From: DATBJG01 sp963790545 | Lineage (GTDB): Bacteria > Acidobacteriota > Vicinamibacteria > Vicinamibacterales > JAMQPK01 | Length of the DNA: 64,000 nucleotides | Assembly: GCA_963790545.1 (NCBI GenBank) | Contig: CAWBPA010000025.1 | Coordinates: forward strand, 254,132 to 318,131 | Reading direction: 5' to 3' | Shown: positions 43,048 through 50,505 of the stretch, piece by piece | Layout of the letters: each line of letters opens with the position of its first letter | How positions within the stretch are numbered: the first letter of the stretch is position 1 | Program-made: the position numbers and the translations under genes | Notes under the pieces: model-generated | What the model saw: the letters and a program-made list of their open reading frames with translations, nothing else | Database searches by the model: none | What the model was told of the DNA's origin: nothing

Positions 43048-43848
43048 ATGGCCGCCATGCACGAAATCGACTACAAGATCTTCGGTGATGACATGCAGTA
43101 CGTCGAAGTCGAACTCGATCCCAACGAGGCCACCGTGGCCGAGGCGGGCGGCATGATGTACATGGATGACGGCATCGAAATGGAAACCATCTTCGGTGAC
43201 GGGTCACAGCAGCAAAGCGGGCTGATGGGCGCGCTCGTCGGCGCGGGAAAGCGCCTGCTGACCGGCGAGTCGCTGTTCATGACCGTCTTTCTCAACCGGA
43301 GCCCGCAGCGGAAAAAGGTCGCGTTTGGGGCGCCGTATCCCGGGAAGATCATTGCCATCCGTCTGTCGGAGGTTGGCGGTGAGCTGGTCGCGCAGAAAGA
43401 CTCGTTTCTTGCCGCAGCCAAGGGCGTGAGCATCGGCATCGCGTTTCAGCGAAAGCTCGGCGCCGGCCTGTTTGGCGGCGAGGGGTTCATCATGCAGCGC
43501 CTTCAGGGCGACGGCTGGGCGTTTGTCCACGCGGGCGGAACGCTGCATGATCGAACGCTCGCACCAGGCGAACTGATTCGCGTCGACACCGGCTGTATCG
43601 TGGCGTTCCAGCCGTCGGTGAACTACGACATCCAGTATGTGGGAAAGATCAAATCGGCCCTGTTTGGTGGGGAGGGCTTGTTCTTTGCGACGTTACGCGG
43701 CCCGGGCCGTGTGTGGCTCCAGTCACTGCCGCTCAGCCGGCTCGCGAACCGAATCGTTTCGGCGGTGCCCGGGCTCGCACGTGGCGGTCGCGAAGAAGGT
43801 TCCATATTGGGAGGCCTGGGCAGCCTGCTCGACGGGGACAACAGATAA
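43048..43848 (+). CDS. AIM24 / TIGR00266-family protein
   Basis: From the ATG at 43048 (after GGGAGATCACC) the product has 266 residues. It is made of beta-rich AIM24 repeats: 'QYVEVELDPNEATVAEAGGM', 'GESLFMTVFLNRSPQRKKVA', 'GEGFIMQRLQGDGWAFVHAG', 'GGEGLFFATLRGPGRVWLQS'. The C-terminal 'GGLGSLLDGDNR' is the usual glycine-rich tail. The bacterial family has no proven function; the mitochondrial relative supports inner-membrane complexes. A longer frame upstream (to 42979) is repeat-derived. Confidence 0.93.
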   Translation: MAAMHEIDYKIFGDDMQYVEVELDPNEATVAEAGGMMYMDDGIEMETIFGDGSQQQSGLMGALVGAGKRLLTGESLFMTVFLNRSPQRKKVAFGAPYPGKIIAIRLSEVGGELVAQKDSFLAAAKGVSIGIAFQRKLGAGLFGGEGFIMQRLQGDGWAFVHAGGTLHDRTLAPGELIRVDTGCIVAFQPSVNYDIQYVGKIKSALFGGEGLFFATLRGPGRVWLQSLPLSRLANRIVSAVPGLARGGREEGSILGGLGSLLDGDNR

Positions 43849-43891
43849 GGAGGGGTTAGGCGAGGTTAGGAAGGGGGTTAGGGAAATTCAT

Positions 43892-44827
43892 ATGGCACGT
43901 ATCGGTCGTACCGACCTCGACGTCTTTCCACTTTGTCTGGGCGGCAACGTCTTCGGGTGGACGGCTGACGAACATCAATCGTTTGCAGTCCTCGATGCTT
44001 ACGCGGCAGCCGGGGGGAACTTCATCGATACGGCCGATGTCTACTCGTCCTGGATACCGGGCCACACGGGCGGTGAATCGGAAACGATCATCGGCCGCTG
44101 GATGGCGACGCGCACGGCGCGCGAGCGGACGATCGTGGCCACCAAGGTTGGGATGCTCTCGAACCTGAAGGGCCTGGCGCCGAAAACGATCCGTGCAGCC
44201 GCCGAGGGATCTCTCCGTCGGCTCGGCGTCGATCGCATCGACCTGTACTTCGCTCACGCTGACGATCCCGAGACGCCGCTCGAAGACTCGCTGCGCGCGT
44301 TCGACCAGCTCATCAAAGAAGGCAAGGTCCGTTACATTGGCGCTTCGAACTACACGGCACCACGGCTTGCCAAGGCGCTCGAGATCTCGACGCGCGAAGG
44401 GTTCGCCCGATACGTCGCATTACAGCCGCACTACAACCTCGTACATAGAAGCGACTACGAAGGTGCGTTGTCGGGCCTAAGCGTTCGAGAGCACATGGGG
44501 TGCGTCCCGTACTTCGGTCTGGCCAAAGGGTTTCTGACGGGTAAGTACCGGCCCGGGATCAAAATCGACAGCCCGCGAGCGGATTCGGCGCGCGCCTACC
44601 TCAACGAGCGGGGCCTGCAACTGCTTGCCGTCCTCGACGATATTGCGGCCGCACATCACGTGCCAGTTGCGGCGGTCTCGCTCGCGTGGCTGCTGGCACA
44701 GCCAGGCGTGGTGGCCCCGATTGCCAGTGCCCGGACGGTGGAGCAGATCGCCGAGCTACTGCCGGTCGCCAGGCTTCGATTGAGCGAGGAAGAGGTACGG
44801 CGGCTGAGCGCGGTGACGGAGACGTAG
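43892..44827 (+). CDS. Aldo/keto reductase
   Basis: The 311-residue protein is a (beta/alpha)8 NADPH reductase. The catalytic tetrad residues are visible as Asp and Tyr in 'GNFIDTADVYSSW', Lys in 'TIVATKVGM' and His near 'IDLYFAHADDPETPLEDSLR'. The cofactor end reads 'VAPIASARTVEQIAELLP'. The start ATG lies after GGGAAATTCAT; upstream sequence has GGTTAGG repeats rather than a gene. It closely follows AIM24 (43 bp) and may be co-transcribed. The substrate is unknown. Confidence 0.92.
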   Translation: MARIGRTDLDVFPLCLGGNVFGWTADEHQSFAVLDAYAAAGGNFIDTADVYSSWIPGHTGGESETIIGRWMATRTARERTIVATKVGMLSNLKGLAPKTIRAAAEGSLRRLGVDRIDLYFAHADDPETPLEDSLRAFDQLIKEGKVRYIGASNYTAPRLAKALEISTREGFARYVALQPHYNLVHRSDYEGALSGLSVREHMGCVPYFGLAKGFLTGKYRPGIKIDSPRADSARAYLNERGLQLLAVLDDIAAAHHVPVAAVSLAWLLAQPGVVAPIASARTVEQIAELLPVARLRLSEEEVRRLSAVTET

Positions 44828-44852
44828 AAGCGACAGCCCAACCAACAATCAA

Positions 44853-44942
44853 CGCAGAGTTCGCAGGGGTCGCGGAGGTCGCAGAGATTTGAATATATTA
44901 AAGATCTTCTGCGGCCTCCGTGCCCCCGGCGTCCTCTGCGTT
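44853..44942. repeat. Inverted 9-bp repeat arrays (CGCAGAGGT type)
   Basis: The left arm has four 9-bp units: CGCAGAGTT, CGCAGGGGT, CGCGGAGGT, CGCAGAGAT. The right arm (about 44907-44942) has the inverted equivalents CTGCGGCCT, CCGTGCCCC, CGGCGTCCT, CTGCGTTCC. An AT-rich loop with AATATATTAAAGATC lies between. The element fills the convergent gap between the aldo/keto reductase and DinB genes and could terminate both. Confidence 0.82.
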
Positions 44943-44974
44943 CCCGCTTTGGGATCGAGTCATTGCAACCGGGA

Positions 44975-45487
44975 CTATCCCGATCCCAGAATCAGCTGTG
45001 TCAGCGCCGGCACTCGACCGACGAGGCGCGCGTAGAGCGCAAGCTGGCCGCGATGATATTCCTCGTGCGAGATCCCGTGATTCATCCAGGCCAGGCGCGT
45101 GCCGCGCTCGCCGTCGAACCGCGTAATGTGCTGCAGCAGAGCGAGCTCACCAGCTGCGGCCAGTTTGCGTGCGCCATCGGCGTGCGTCTGCTTCAGCAAT
45201 TTGACGAGCGGCGCCTTCTTGGCCGTCGACGGCAAGCCGCGCGCATGTTCCTTGAGAAGCTGTGGGTATGGCTTGCGGCGGAAATTGCCGTCGGGCCGCG
45301 ACAGCTCGCCCGCCATCATCTGTCCTGACTCGACAATGTGAAGGCCGATCTCGGCAGCGCTCCGGCTTTCCTTGTGCGGTCTGAATTGCAGATCCGCTTC
45401 AGACAGATTCTCGATTTCCTTAATCACGCCCTGACGTGTGTACGCCCAGGCCTCGAGCAGTTCGTCGAGCAGTGAGGTCAACGCCAT
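44975..45487 (-). CDS. DinB-family (DinB/YfiT four-helix) metal-binding protein
   Basis: The 170-residue protein has the three metal-binding histidines of the DinB superfamily: one in 'GLHIVESGQMM' and two in 'WMNHGISHEEYHRGQL'. The latter is the C-terminal signature. It starts MALTSLLDELLEAWAYTRQG. Members include mycothiol- and bacillithiol-dependent transferases, though most are uncharacterised. The ATG follows AAGGAGCTACC. It lies downstream of the MBL hydrolase, separated by a strong hairpin. Confidence 0.9.
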   Translation of the reverse strand: MALTSLLDELLEAWAYTRQGVIKEIENLSEADLQFRPHKESRSAAEIGLHIVESGQMMAGELSRPDGNFRRKPYPQLLKEHARGLPSTAKKAPLVKLLKQTHADGARKLAAAGELALLQHITRFDGERGTRLAWMNHGISHEEYHRGQLALYARLVGRVPALTQLILGSG

Positions 45488-45504
45488 CGGTAGCTCCTTC
45501 TTGA

Positions 45505-45561
45505 AAAGGGGTCGAGAGTCTTTTTCGTCGAGAGCGCTCGAAAAAGACTCCCGACCCCTTT
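45505..45561. terminator. Large hairpin with T/A runs between MBL and DinB genes
   Basis: 23-base arms (AAAGGGGTCGAGAGTCTTTT and onward to TTCG, against CGAAAAAGACTCCCGACCCC and onward to TTT) pair with one mismatch around an 11-base loop (45528-45538). The stop codon of the MBL gene (45560-45562) lies at the edge of the right arm. It can act as a terminator in either direction and probably belongs to a repeat family with the core GGGGTCGGGAGTC. Confidence 0.8.
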
Positions 45562-46546
45562 ACGCGCTCTTGCGTCGTGCTAGCTGAAGTTTCGTACAGC
45601 CAGCCATCACGCTGACAAACCGCTGATACGAGTCCCGACCCACGACGAACGGGTTTGGCGCTCCGGGCTTCCGCTGTTTCAGCCGCTCCAGCTTGGCTAG
45701 GAAACCGTCGTACAAGGGATGATTCTGGATCTCGACCTCGACGTTCATCCGTCTCGTGACGTCACCCCAGTGTTCGACGGACTTGATGTACTGCTGCAGG
45801 CCCTCGTCCGAAATCCGGCCCGGCGTGAGAATGCTTCCACCAAAAAGCCCTGCAACACGAGTGGTGCCGCCATCCTTGATTGGAAAGATGATGCCCATCG
45901 ATCCGGGCGTATGCCCGGGAATCATCACGGGTGTGAAGCTGACGTCGCCGACGACGATGGCCTGACCTTCGACGGCGACCACGTCGCGCTTTGGTGGCTG
46001 AAGTGCGGGACCACCTCCGGCGGGCGCAGGCTTCTCGATCAAATCCCAATCCGGCCCGGCCAGGACGACGCGCGCGCCACGCTGTTGAAAGTAGGAGGCG
46101 CCTCCGAAATGGTCGCCGTGACCGTGACCGACAAACACGTATTTCACCTGGGCGGGATCGAGCCCGAGCTTTTTCATGCCGGGCAGCAACACCGACTCGA
46201 GCTGATCCCCGTACCCGGAGTCAATCAAGACAATCCCGTTGGAAGTGGTCACAGCCCAGACCACGGTGCTCGTTCGGCCGATGACGTGGAGATTGTCGAA
46301 CACGCGCGTCGGTTCAATTTCGGGATCATCGGGCCGATTTGCACGGCCCGGGTTGAAGGCGCAAATGAAGTCGTACGCCTCGATCCAGTCAGTGCCGGCG
46401 CTCTTCTTCGCGGTTTCCAGAAGTTGTCGCGCTTCCGGCGAATCGGGCTTCGTGGCTTCCTGCGCGGTTGGCGCCTGCGCGGCAAGAAGGCCAGCCACCG
46501 ACAAGACGATTACCGAGGAGGTGAGAACTTGAGATGTGTTCAGCAT
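45560..46546 (-). CDS. Secreted MBL-fold metallo-hydrolase (subclass B3-like)
   Basis: From the ATG at 46544-46546 the protein has 328 residues and a signal peptide (SSVIVLSVAGLLAAQ). Zinc ligands are the HxHxDH in 'VFVGHGHGDHFGGASYF', the His in 'IPGHTPGSMGIIF' and the distal His in 'EIQNHPLYDGF'. Their spacing resembles subclass B3 lactamase-like proteins. The C-terminal 'PFVVGRDSYQRFVSVMAGC' is also typical of that group. Its substrate may be a lactam or another ester/amide; lactamase activity is not implied. Upstream, the DUF1080 frame runs into this gene without a stop codon through a palindrome. Confidence 0.9.
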   Translation of the reverse strand: MLNTSQVLTSSVIVLSVAGLLAAQAPTAQEATKPDSPEARQLLETAKKSAGTDWIEAYDFICAFNPGRANRPDDPEIEPTRVFDNLHVIGRTSTVVWAVTTSNGIVLIDSGYGDQLESVLLPGMKKLGLDPAQVKYVFVGHGHGDHFGGASYFQQRGARVVLAGPDWDLIEKPAPAGGGPALQPPKRDVVAVEGQAIVVGDVSFTPVMIPGHTPGSMGIIFPIKDGGTTRVAGLFGGSILTPGRISDEGLQQYIKSVEHWGDVTRRMNVEVEIQNHPLYDGFLAKLERLKQRKPGAPNPFVVGRDSYQRFVSVMAGCTKLQLARRKSA

Positions 46547-46558
46547 GGCGATGATCCT

Positions 46559-46580
46559 CGCGGACCCTAAAGGGTCCGCG
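46559..46580. repeat. REP-like palindrome (CGCGGACCCT-AA-AGGGTCCGCG) at a gene junction
   Basis: A perfect 10-bp inverted repeat with a 2-base centre is related to the 2025 element. It sits between the DUF1080 end (DDSAC) and the MBL start, where the DUF1080 stop codon is expected. It is translated in frame as ADPLGSA because no stop occurs. Confidence 0.88.
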
Positions 46581-46591
46581 CTAGCCACTCT

Positions 46592-47462
46592 GCAAGCCGA
46601 ATCGTCGCGATGGACGTAATACGGTCGATAGGTTGAAGCCCGCGGATTCATGCATCCCGACAAGTTCAGCAACTCAATCTTCCGAAATTCGGTTGGATGG
46701 CTTTCACCCTGAATGGCAATGAACCCTTCCTGAAGCGGCTTACCGTCCACCTTGACGGCCGCGTCGAATCCGCTGACGTTGCCCCCTCCAATCTGCAGCA
46801 TGTCGTACTCGAGGACGGTGCGTCCTTCAATCAGGTGTTTGACATGCTCCGAGCCTCGTACCTCGACTTCGACCCGAACCCAGCGATCGCCTCGGTAGGT
46901 CTCGGACACGGAGTTCGTGCAATGACCTCGCACCATCGTGCCCCTCATGAAAATCTCGGTCCCAGGTGTACACACGTTGGCGGTGGTGCGGTCTCCGGAT
47001 GTGCCGCCGCCAAGGAGTTGCACTTCGATCGAGATGGGGAAGTCCTGATCCCTTCCCATCGATTCCGGTGATTGGCTGTGCAGCATCAACCCGTTGTTGC
47101 GGAACGCCCACGAGGGGGCGTTCGGAACCTGGTCACCGACGAAGCGGTATTCGGCGGCAACGATGTAATGCGAGAACTTCTGCCGATGGAAGAGATGGGC
47201 GAACCGGTTGTCGAAGCTCTCGGTACTTGTCGTACGCGACCTTAAGCAGGCCCTCCTCGACACGGAATGTGTCGCCGATGTTTTGTCCCAGATCGAACCC
47301 TTTGACCTTGGCTACCCACCCGCTGAGATCCAACCTGTTGAAGAGCTGAATCCATTCCTTGTCTGACGACGTCTGAGGTGGGCGCGATTCTGCGACCCCC
47401 GTGAGAGCGAGGAGCACCGAGGCCGTTGTCAGGATCGAGGGCTTGTGGTGTAGCCGTTTCAT
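46592..47462 (-). CDS. DUF1080 (3-keto-disaccharide hydrolase-type) secreted protein, frameshifted, no stop
   Basis: The ATG at 47460-47462 starts MKRLHHKPSILTTASVLLAL, a signal peptide, then 'EWIQLFNRLDLSGWVAKVKG' and 'FRVEEGLLKVAYDKY', the DUF1080 opening. Near 47222 the frame is lost in a CC pair (GG on the plus strand). The rest continues as 'ESFDNRFAHLFHRQKFSHYI', 'PSWAFRNNGLMLHSQSPESM', 'EFRKIELLNLSGCMNP' and 'RPYYVHRDDSAC', the usual end of the family. No stop follows; the frame crosses a palindrome and joins the MBL protein. A lost stop or an indel explains this better than a real fusion, because the MBL protein has its own signal peptide. DUF1080 domains bind or cleave sugars outside the cell. 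Confidence 0.8.
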
Positions 47463-47540
47463 GCCGGTCGGGCCGGGCGAATCATATAAACGCGTGGCTT
47501 TGGGATGCAATGACGGTTGACACCTCGATATTCGGTGTTC

Positions 47541-47562
47541 TGCTCACGATGAATCGTGAGCA
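47541..47562. promoter_or_regulatory. Palindrome TGCTCACGAT-GA-ATCGTGAGCA between divergent genes
   Basis: A perfect 10-bp inverted repeat with a 2-bp centre lies 79 bp upstream of the DUF1080 start and 154 bp upstream of the beta-barrel gene. The tiny centre makes it a poor hairpin but a good operator for a dimeric regulator controlling one or both divergent genes. The regulator is not identified. Confidence 0.6.
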
Positions 47563-47715
47563 CAACCGCGCGTAGCGATTTGAGACGGTCACGAACTGTC
47601 GAGGGGCGAGCACAACTTCGTTGCCAAATGGATACATTCTTGCACACCGTCAGGCTGCTCTTCCCGAGCGCCGTACGGAGAAGCACGTATCCCGTACTCA
47701 AAGGAGACACTATCG

Positions 47716-48456
47716 ATGACTCGACAGGCGATCGTTCTCTCACTGGTGGTGCTCAGTTTACTGGGTGTCAGCGCGACCGCGCAGGCTCAGGCGGTGCCCG
47801 ATCAACGCTGGAGTGCTGAACTCGCGATCGGGTGGGACAACAGCATCAGCGGCAACATCAACTCGAGCGGCATTGGCACCATCAACAACCAGGCCGTCGT
47901 GATCTTGAAGAACAGCTACGAGGATGTGTACGGCACGGGTCTGCATCTTCGCTTTGGCGGCGGTTACATGCTCGACGAGGACTCGGAAGTCCGCGTCGGC
48001 TTTACGTTCCAGTCGCTCGACGCAGACCTGACGCCGCTGGGCGACATCGGAGTCTCGAAGCTCTACGGACAATATCAGGATTACCAGTCGTTCGGGATCG
48101 ATGTGGGCCTGCGGCAGTACGCCACGTTCAGGCCCGGACTCCTCGGCTACGGGGAAGGCACGATTGGGCTGGCGTTCATCGACGAAACCGATGTGGTGCT
48201 GGTGGCGCCGCAGGCCAACATTGCGGGAAGGGCCACCGATTTCTTCGACAAGACCTCGGCCTTCACCCTGGGGGTCAATGTCGGATTGCTCTTCGAGATG
48301 TCCGAACGGATGGGTGCGTTCACCCAGCTCGGGTTTCGGTACGTGACCGGGATGTCCGAGGTCGACGGCCTCGTTGGCACGGGTCTCGAAACGATCAACG
48401 ACAAGAGCGCGCGTTGGACGATTCCGATTGTTGTGGGCGTGCGTGCGCGGTTCTAA
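47716..48456 (+). CDS. Outer-membrane beta-barrel protein
   Basis: The 246-residue protein has a clear signal peptide (VLSLVVLSLLGVSATAQAQA) and alternating hydrophobic strands ending in an aromatic residue ('WTIPIVVGVRARF' at the C-terminus, the outer-membrane insertion signal). Internal strands include 'LHLRFGGGYMLDEDSEVRVG' and 'SAFTLGVNVGLLFEMSERMG'. AAAGGAGACACTATCG precedes the ATG. It resembles 8-10-stranded OmpW/OmpA-type barrels, with no specific family recognised. It is convergent with the amidohydrolase. Confidence 0.85.
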   Translation: MTRQAIVLSLVVLSLLGVSATAQAQAVPDQRWSAELAIGWDNSISGNINSSGIGTINNQAVVILKNSYEDVYGTGLHLRFGGGYMLDEDSEVRVGFTFQSLDADLTPLGDIGVSKLYGQYQDYQSFGIDVGLRQYATFRPGLLGYGEGTIGLAFIDETDVVLVAPQANIAGRATDFFDKTSAFTLGVNVGLLFEMSERMGAFTQLGFRYVTGMSEVDGLVGTGLETINDKSARWTIPIVVGVRARF

Positions 48457-48466
48457 ATAGTTGACC

Positions 48467-48509
48467 GGGGCTACCGGGGCCCCTCGACTTCGCTCGGGGC
48501 TACCGGGGC
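48467..48509. repeat. Direct repeat GGGGCTACCGGGGC flanking a CCCTCGACTTCGCTCGGGG element
   Basis: Two identical 14-bp copies (48467-48480 and 48496-48509) surround a core related to the CCCTTCGACTGCGCTCAGGG units at 49848-49925. The element fills the convergent gap after the beta-barrel gene. The stop codon of the amidohydrolase (48500-48502) lies in the second copy. Confidence 0.85.
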
Positions 48510-49840
48510 GGAAAGGGCTGTCGTGCGCCGTCGAGTTTGTGCACGACACCCTTGCGCATGACGAACCGGACACGTTCCAGCACGCTGACATCATCGAGCG
48601 GGCTCGACACCACGGCGATGATATCGGCGTCTTTTCCCGGTTCGATGGTGCCGATCTGCTGAGAGCGATCGAGCAAGCTTGCCGCATCGGACGTCGCCGC
48701 ACGAATGGCCGCTGCCGGCTTCAAGCCCGCTTTCACGAGCAGATCAAATTCCTGCGCGTTCTTGCCGTGATCGGAGACACCGGTGTCGGTCCCGAAGGCA
48801 ATGCGCACCTCGTCGCGAACGGCGTGAGCGATGTTCTCGTTGTGCGCAATCACTGCCTGTTCAGCCTTTTCGAGTGTCGCTTTGGTTCTGGCGCCCGCAC
48901 GTGCCTGAGCCAGAGCCGCGTGTGGGGCCACCATGGTCGGGACCAGCCAGGCGCTCGAGCGTTTGAACAAGGCATTTGTCTCGGCGTTGGTGTAGGTCGC
49001 GTGTTCGATTGAATCCACGCCCGCTTCGAGGGCTGCCTTGATCCCATCGGCGCCGTGCGCGTGAGCAGCCACCTTGCGGCCGAACAGATGAGCCGTGTCG
49101 ACGACGGCTTTCATTTCGTCTGCGAACATCTGCTGCCCAAGACCTCCCGCTATGTTGCTGTTGACGCCACCGGTGGCCGTGAACTTGATCACGTCCGCGC
49201 CTTGACCGATTTGCGCGCGCACCGCACGCCGGCAATCTTCAGGCCCGTTGCAGAGATTGGTCGCACGCTCTCGCCGCATGGCGGCAATGTCCCGACTGGC
49301 GTTGTTCGCGCTGTCCCCGTGTCCTGCCGTCACGGAGATGGCCGACCCGGCCGCGAGAATCGTGGGCCCTTGTATCAACCCGGAGGCGATCGCATCTCGC
49401 AGCGCCGTGACACTATGAATCTCGGAGCCCAGGTCGCGAACGGTCGTAAAGCCTGCTTCGAGCGTCCGACGTGCATTGTCCACGGCAATGAGCAGGTTGT
49501 CTTCGCTGTCGCGGGTGGTGGCTTCGAGGCGTGCCCGCATCTTGTCGTCGTCGGCGAACATGTGGACGTGCGCGTCGATCAGCCCGGGAAGGACGAACTG
49601 GCTGTTGAGATCGATGAGGCGCGCGCCGGCTGGCGGTGCCACGAGGCCGTCGTGAATGGCTTCGATACGCGCATCGCGGACCACAATGGTGGAGCGTCCC
49701 CGAGGCGGTTGACCCGGACGATCGAGCAGTGCCCCGGCGTGAATGTAGATGACCGATCCCGCCGTATTCTGTGCTGTACCTTGGGTGCCCAGCACGAAGA
49801 CCAGCGCAATGCCGCCAATGACTCGTTTCACCACATGCAT
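48500..49840 (-). CDS. Secreted amidohydrolase (imidazolonepropionase / Xaa-Pro dipeptidase-like)
   Basis: The 446-residue protein begins with a signal peptide (VIGGIALVFVLGTQGTAQ). Metal-binding motifs are HxH in 'VLPGLIDAHVHMF', the Lys/His region 'DVIKFTATGGVNSN', His in 'GRKVAAHAHGADGIKAALEA' and 'VDSIEHATYT', and the catalytic Asp in 'VRIAFGTDTGVSDHG'. The ending 'GTIEPGKDADIIAVVSSPLD' is typical. Related secreted enzymes cleave amide bonds of Xaa-Pro dipeptides or ochratoxin-like compounds. The start codon is preceded by a 23-bp repeat array rather than a clear ribosome site. Confidence 0.9.
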   Translation of the reverse strand: MHVVKRVIGGIALVFVLGTQGTAQNTAGSVIYIHAGALLDRPGQPPRGRSTIVVRDARIEAIHDGLVAPPAGARLIDLNSQFVLPGLIDAHVHMFADDDKMRARLEATTRDSEDNLLIAVDNARRTLEAGFTTVRDLGSEIHSVTALRDAIASGLIQGPTILAAGSAISVTAGHGDSANNASRDIAAMRRERATNLCNGPEDCRRAVRAQIGQGADVIKFTATGGVNSNIAGGLGQQMFADEMKAVVDTAHLFGRKVAAHAHGADGIKAALEAGVDSIEHATYTNAETNALFKRSSAWLVPTMVAPHAALAQARAGARTKATLEKAEQAVIAHNENIAHAVRDEVRIAFGTDTGVSDHGKNAQEFDLLVKAGLKPAAAIRAATSDAASLLDRSQQIGTIEPGKDADIIAVVSSPLDDVSVLERVRFVMRKGVVHKLDGARQPFPPR

Positions 49841-49847
49841 GACCCCT

Positions 49848-49925
49848 TCGACTGCGCTCCCTTCGACTGCGCTCAGGGTTTCCCTTCGACTCGCTCAGGG
49901 TTTCCCTTCGACTGCGCTCAGGGTT
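49848..49925. repeat. 22-23-bp tandem array (CCCTTCGACTGCGCTCAGGG type)
   Basis: Three full units, plus a shorter first one, of the form CCCTTCGACTGCGCTCAGGG with TTT linkers are read directly. Each unit is itself an imperfect palindrome. The array fills the gap between the cytochrome c stop (49918-49920, inside the last unit) and the amidohydrolase start (49840). Such units are, to my knowledge, widespread dispersed repeats in Acidobacteriota and Chloroflexota. Confidence 0.9.
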
Positions 49926-50505
49926 TCCGCGGCGGCTTGACGCCGACGTCCGGGCGCGGATCCGGCACGAACCCGTCGCGATTGGGCATGATCACTTTCG
50001 GCAGGCTCACGGCGTCCATCACCTGGTCGTCGGCCACGATGCCGTTGAGGTTCAGGACGTACGCGACGACCGCGTAGACCTCGGCCGGCTTCAACAGGCC
50101 CGGTTTGTCGAACGGCATCGCGCGATTGACGTAGTCCCACACGCTCGTGGCGTAGGGCCAGAAGCTTCCGACAGTCTTGAGAGGCTTGGGTGTGGCGAGC
50201 GTTCCCCGTCCGCCGACGAGCACGGCTCCAACGCCGCCCTCGCCGTTTGGCCCATGACACCTGGCACACTGTGCGGCAAACACTTCTCGTCCTGCGGCCA
50301 CCGTTCCAGAACCTTCGGGCAGGCCTGTTCCGTCGGGCGCGATCGCGGCGCCGAGGCCGCGAATCTCTTCCGGCGTGGCAGGGCGGCCGACTCCAAACTT
50401 TGGTGACTGCGCAACGAGCGTTGCCGTTCCGGCCAGCATCGCGAACGCGCTCAGCGTCATCAGCAACACGCTACGCGGCATCATCAATACGCTACGCGTC
50501 CACAT
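49918..50505 (-). CDS. Secreted c-type cytochrome (SoxD-like)
   Basis: The 195-residue protein has a signal peptide (SVLLMTLSAFAMLAGTATLV) and one haem motif CARCH in 'AGREVFAAQCARCHGPNGEG', with the axial Met probably in 'NRAMPFDKPGLL'. 'TPEEIRGLGAAIAPDGTGLP' at the N-terminus is typical of the cytochrome partner of SoxC-type sulfite/sulfane dehydrogenases. It starts inside the end of the molybdopterin gene (14-bp overlap), which supports a SoxCD-like pair. Its role would be to accept electrons from the molybdenum subunit. The final residues are encoded by the repeat array. Confidence 0.88.
   Translation of the reverse strand: MWTRSVLMMPRSVLLMTLSAFAMLAGTATLVAQSPKFGVGRPATPEEIRGLGAAIAPDGTGLPEGSGTVAAGREVFAAQCARCHGPNGEGGVGAVLVGGRGTLATPKPLKTVGSFWPYATSVWDYVNRAMPFDKPGLLKPAEVYAVVAYVLNLNGIVADDQVMDAVSLPKVIMPNRDGFVPDPRPDVGVKPPRKP

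Noticed and set aside
45508..45561. Idea that the 45.5-kb hairpin is a riboswitch or attenuator for DinB
   Set aside because: It is a simple stem with flanking T/A runs and repeat-family sequence; no aptamer-like structure is visible.
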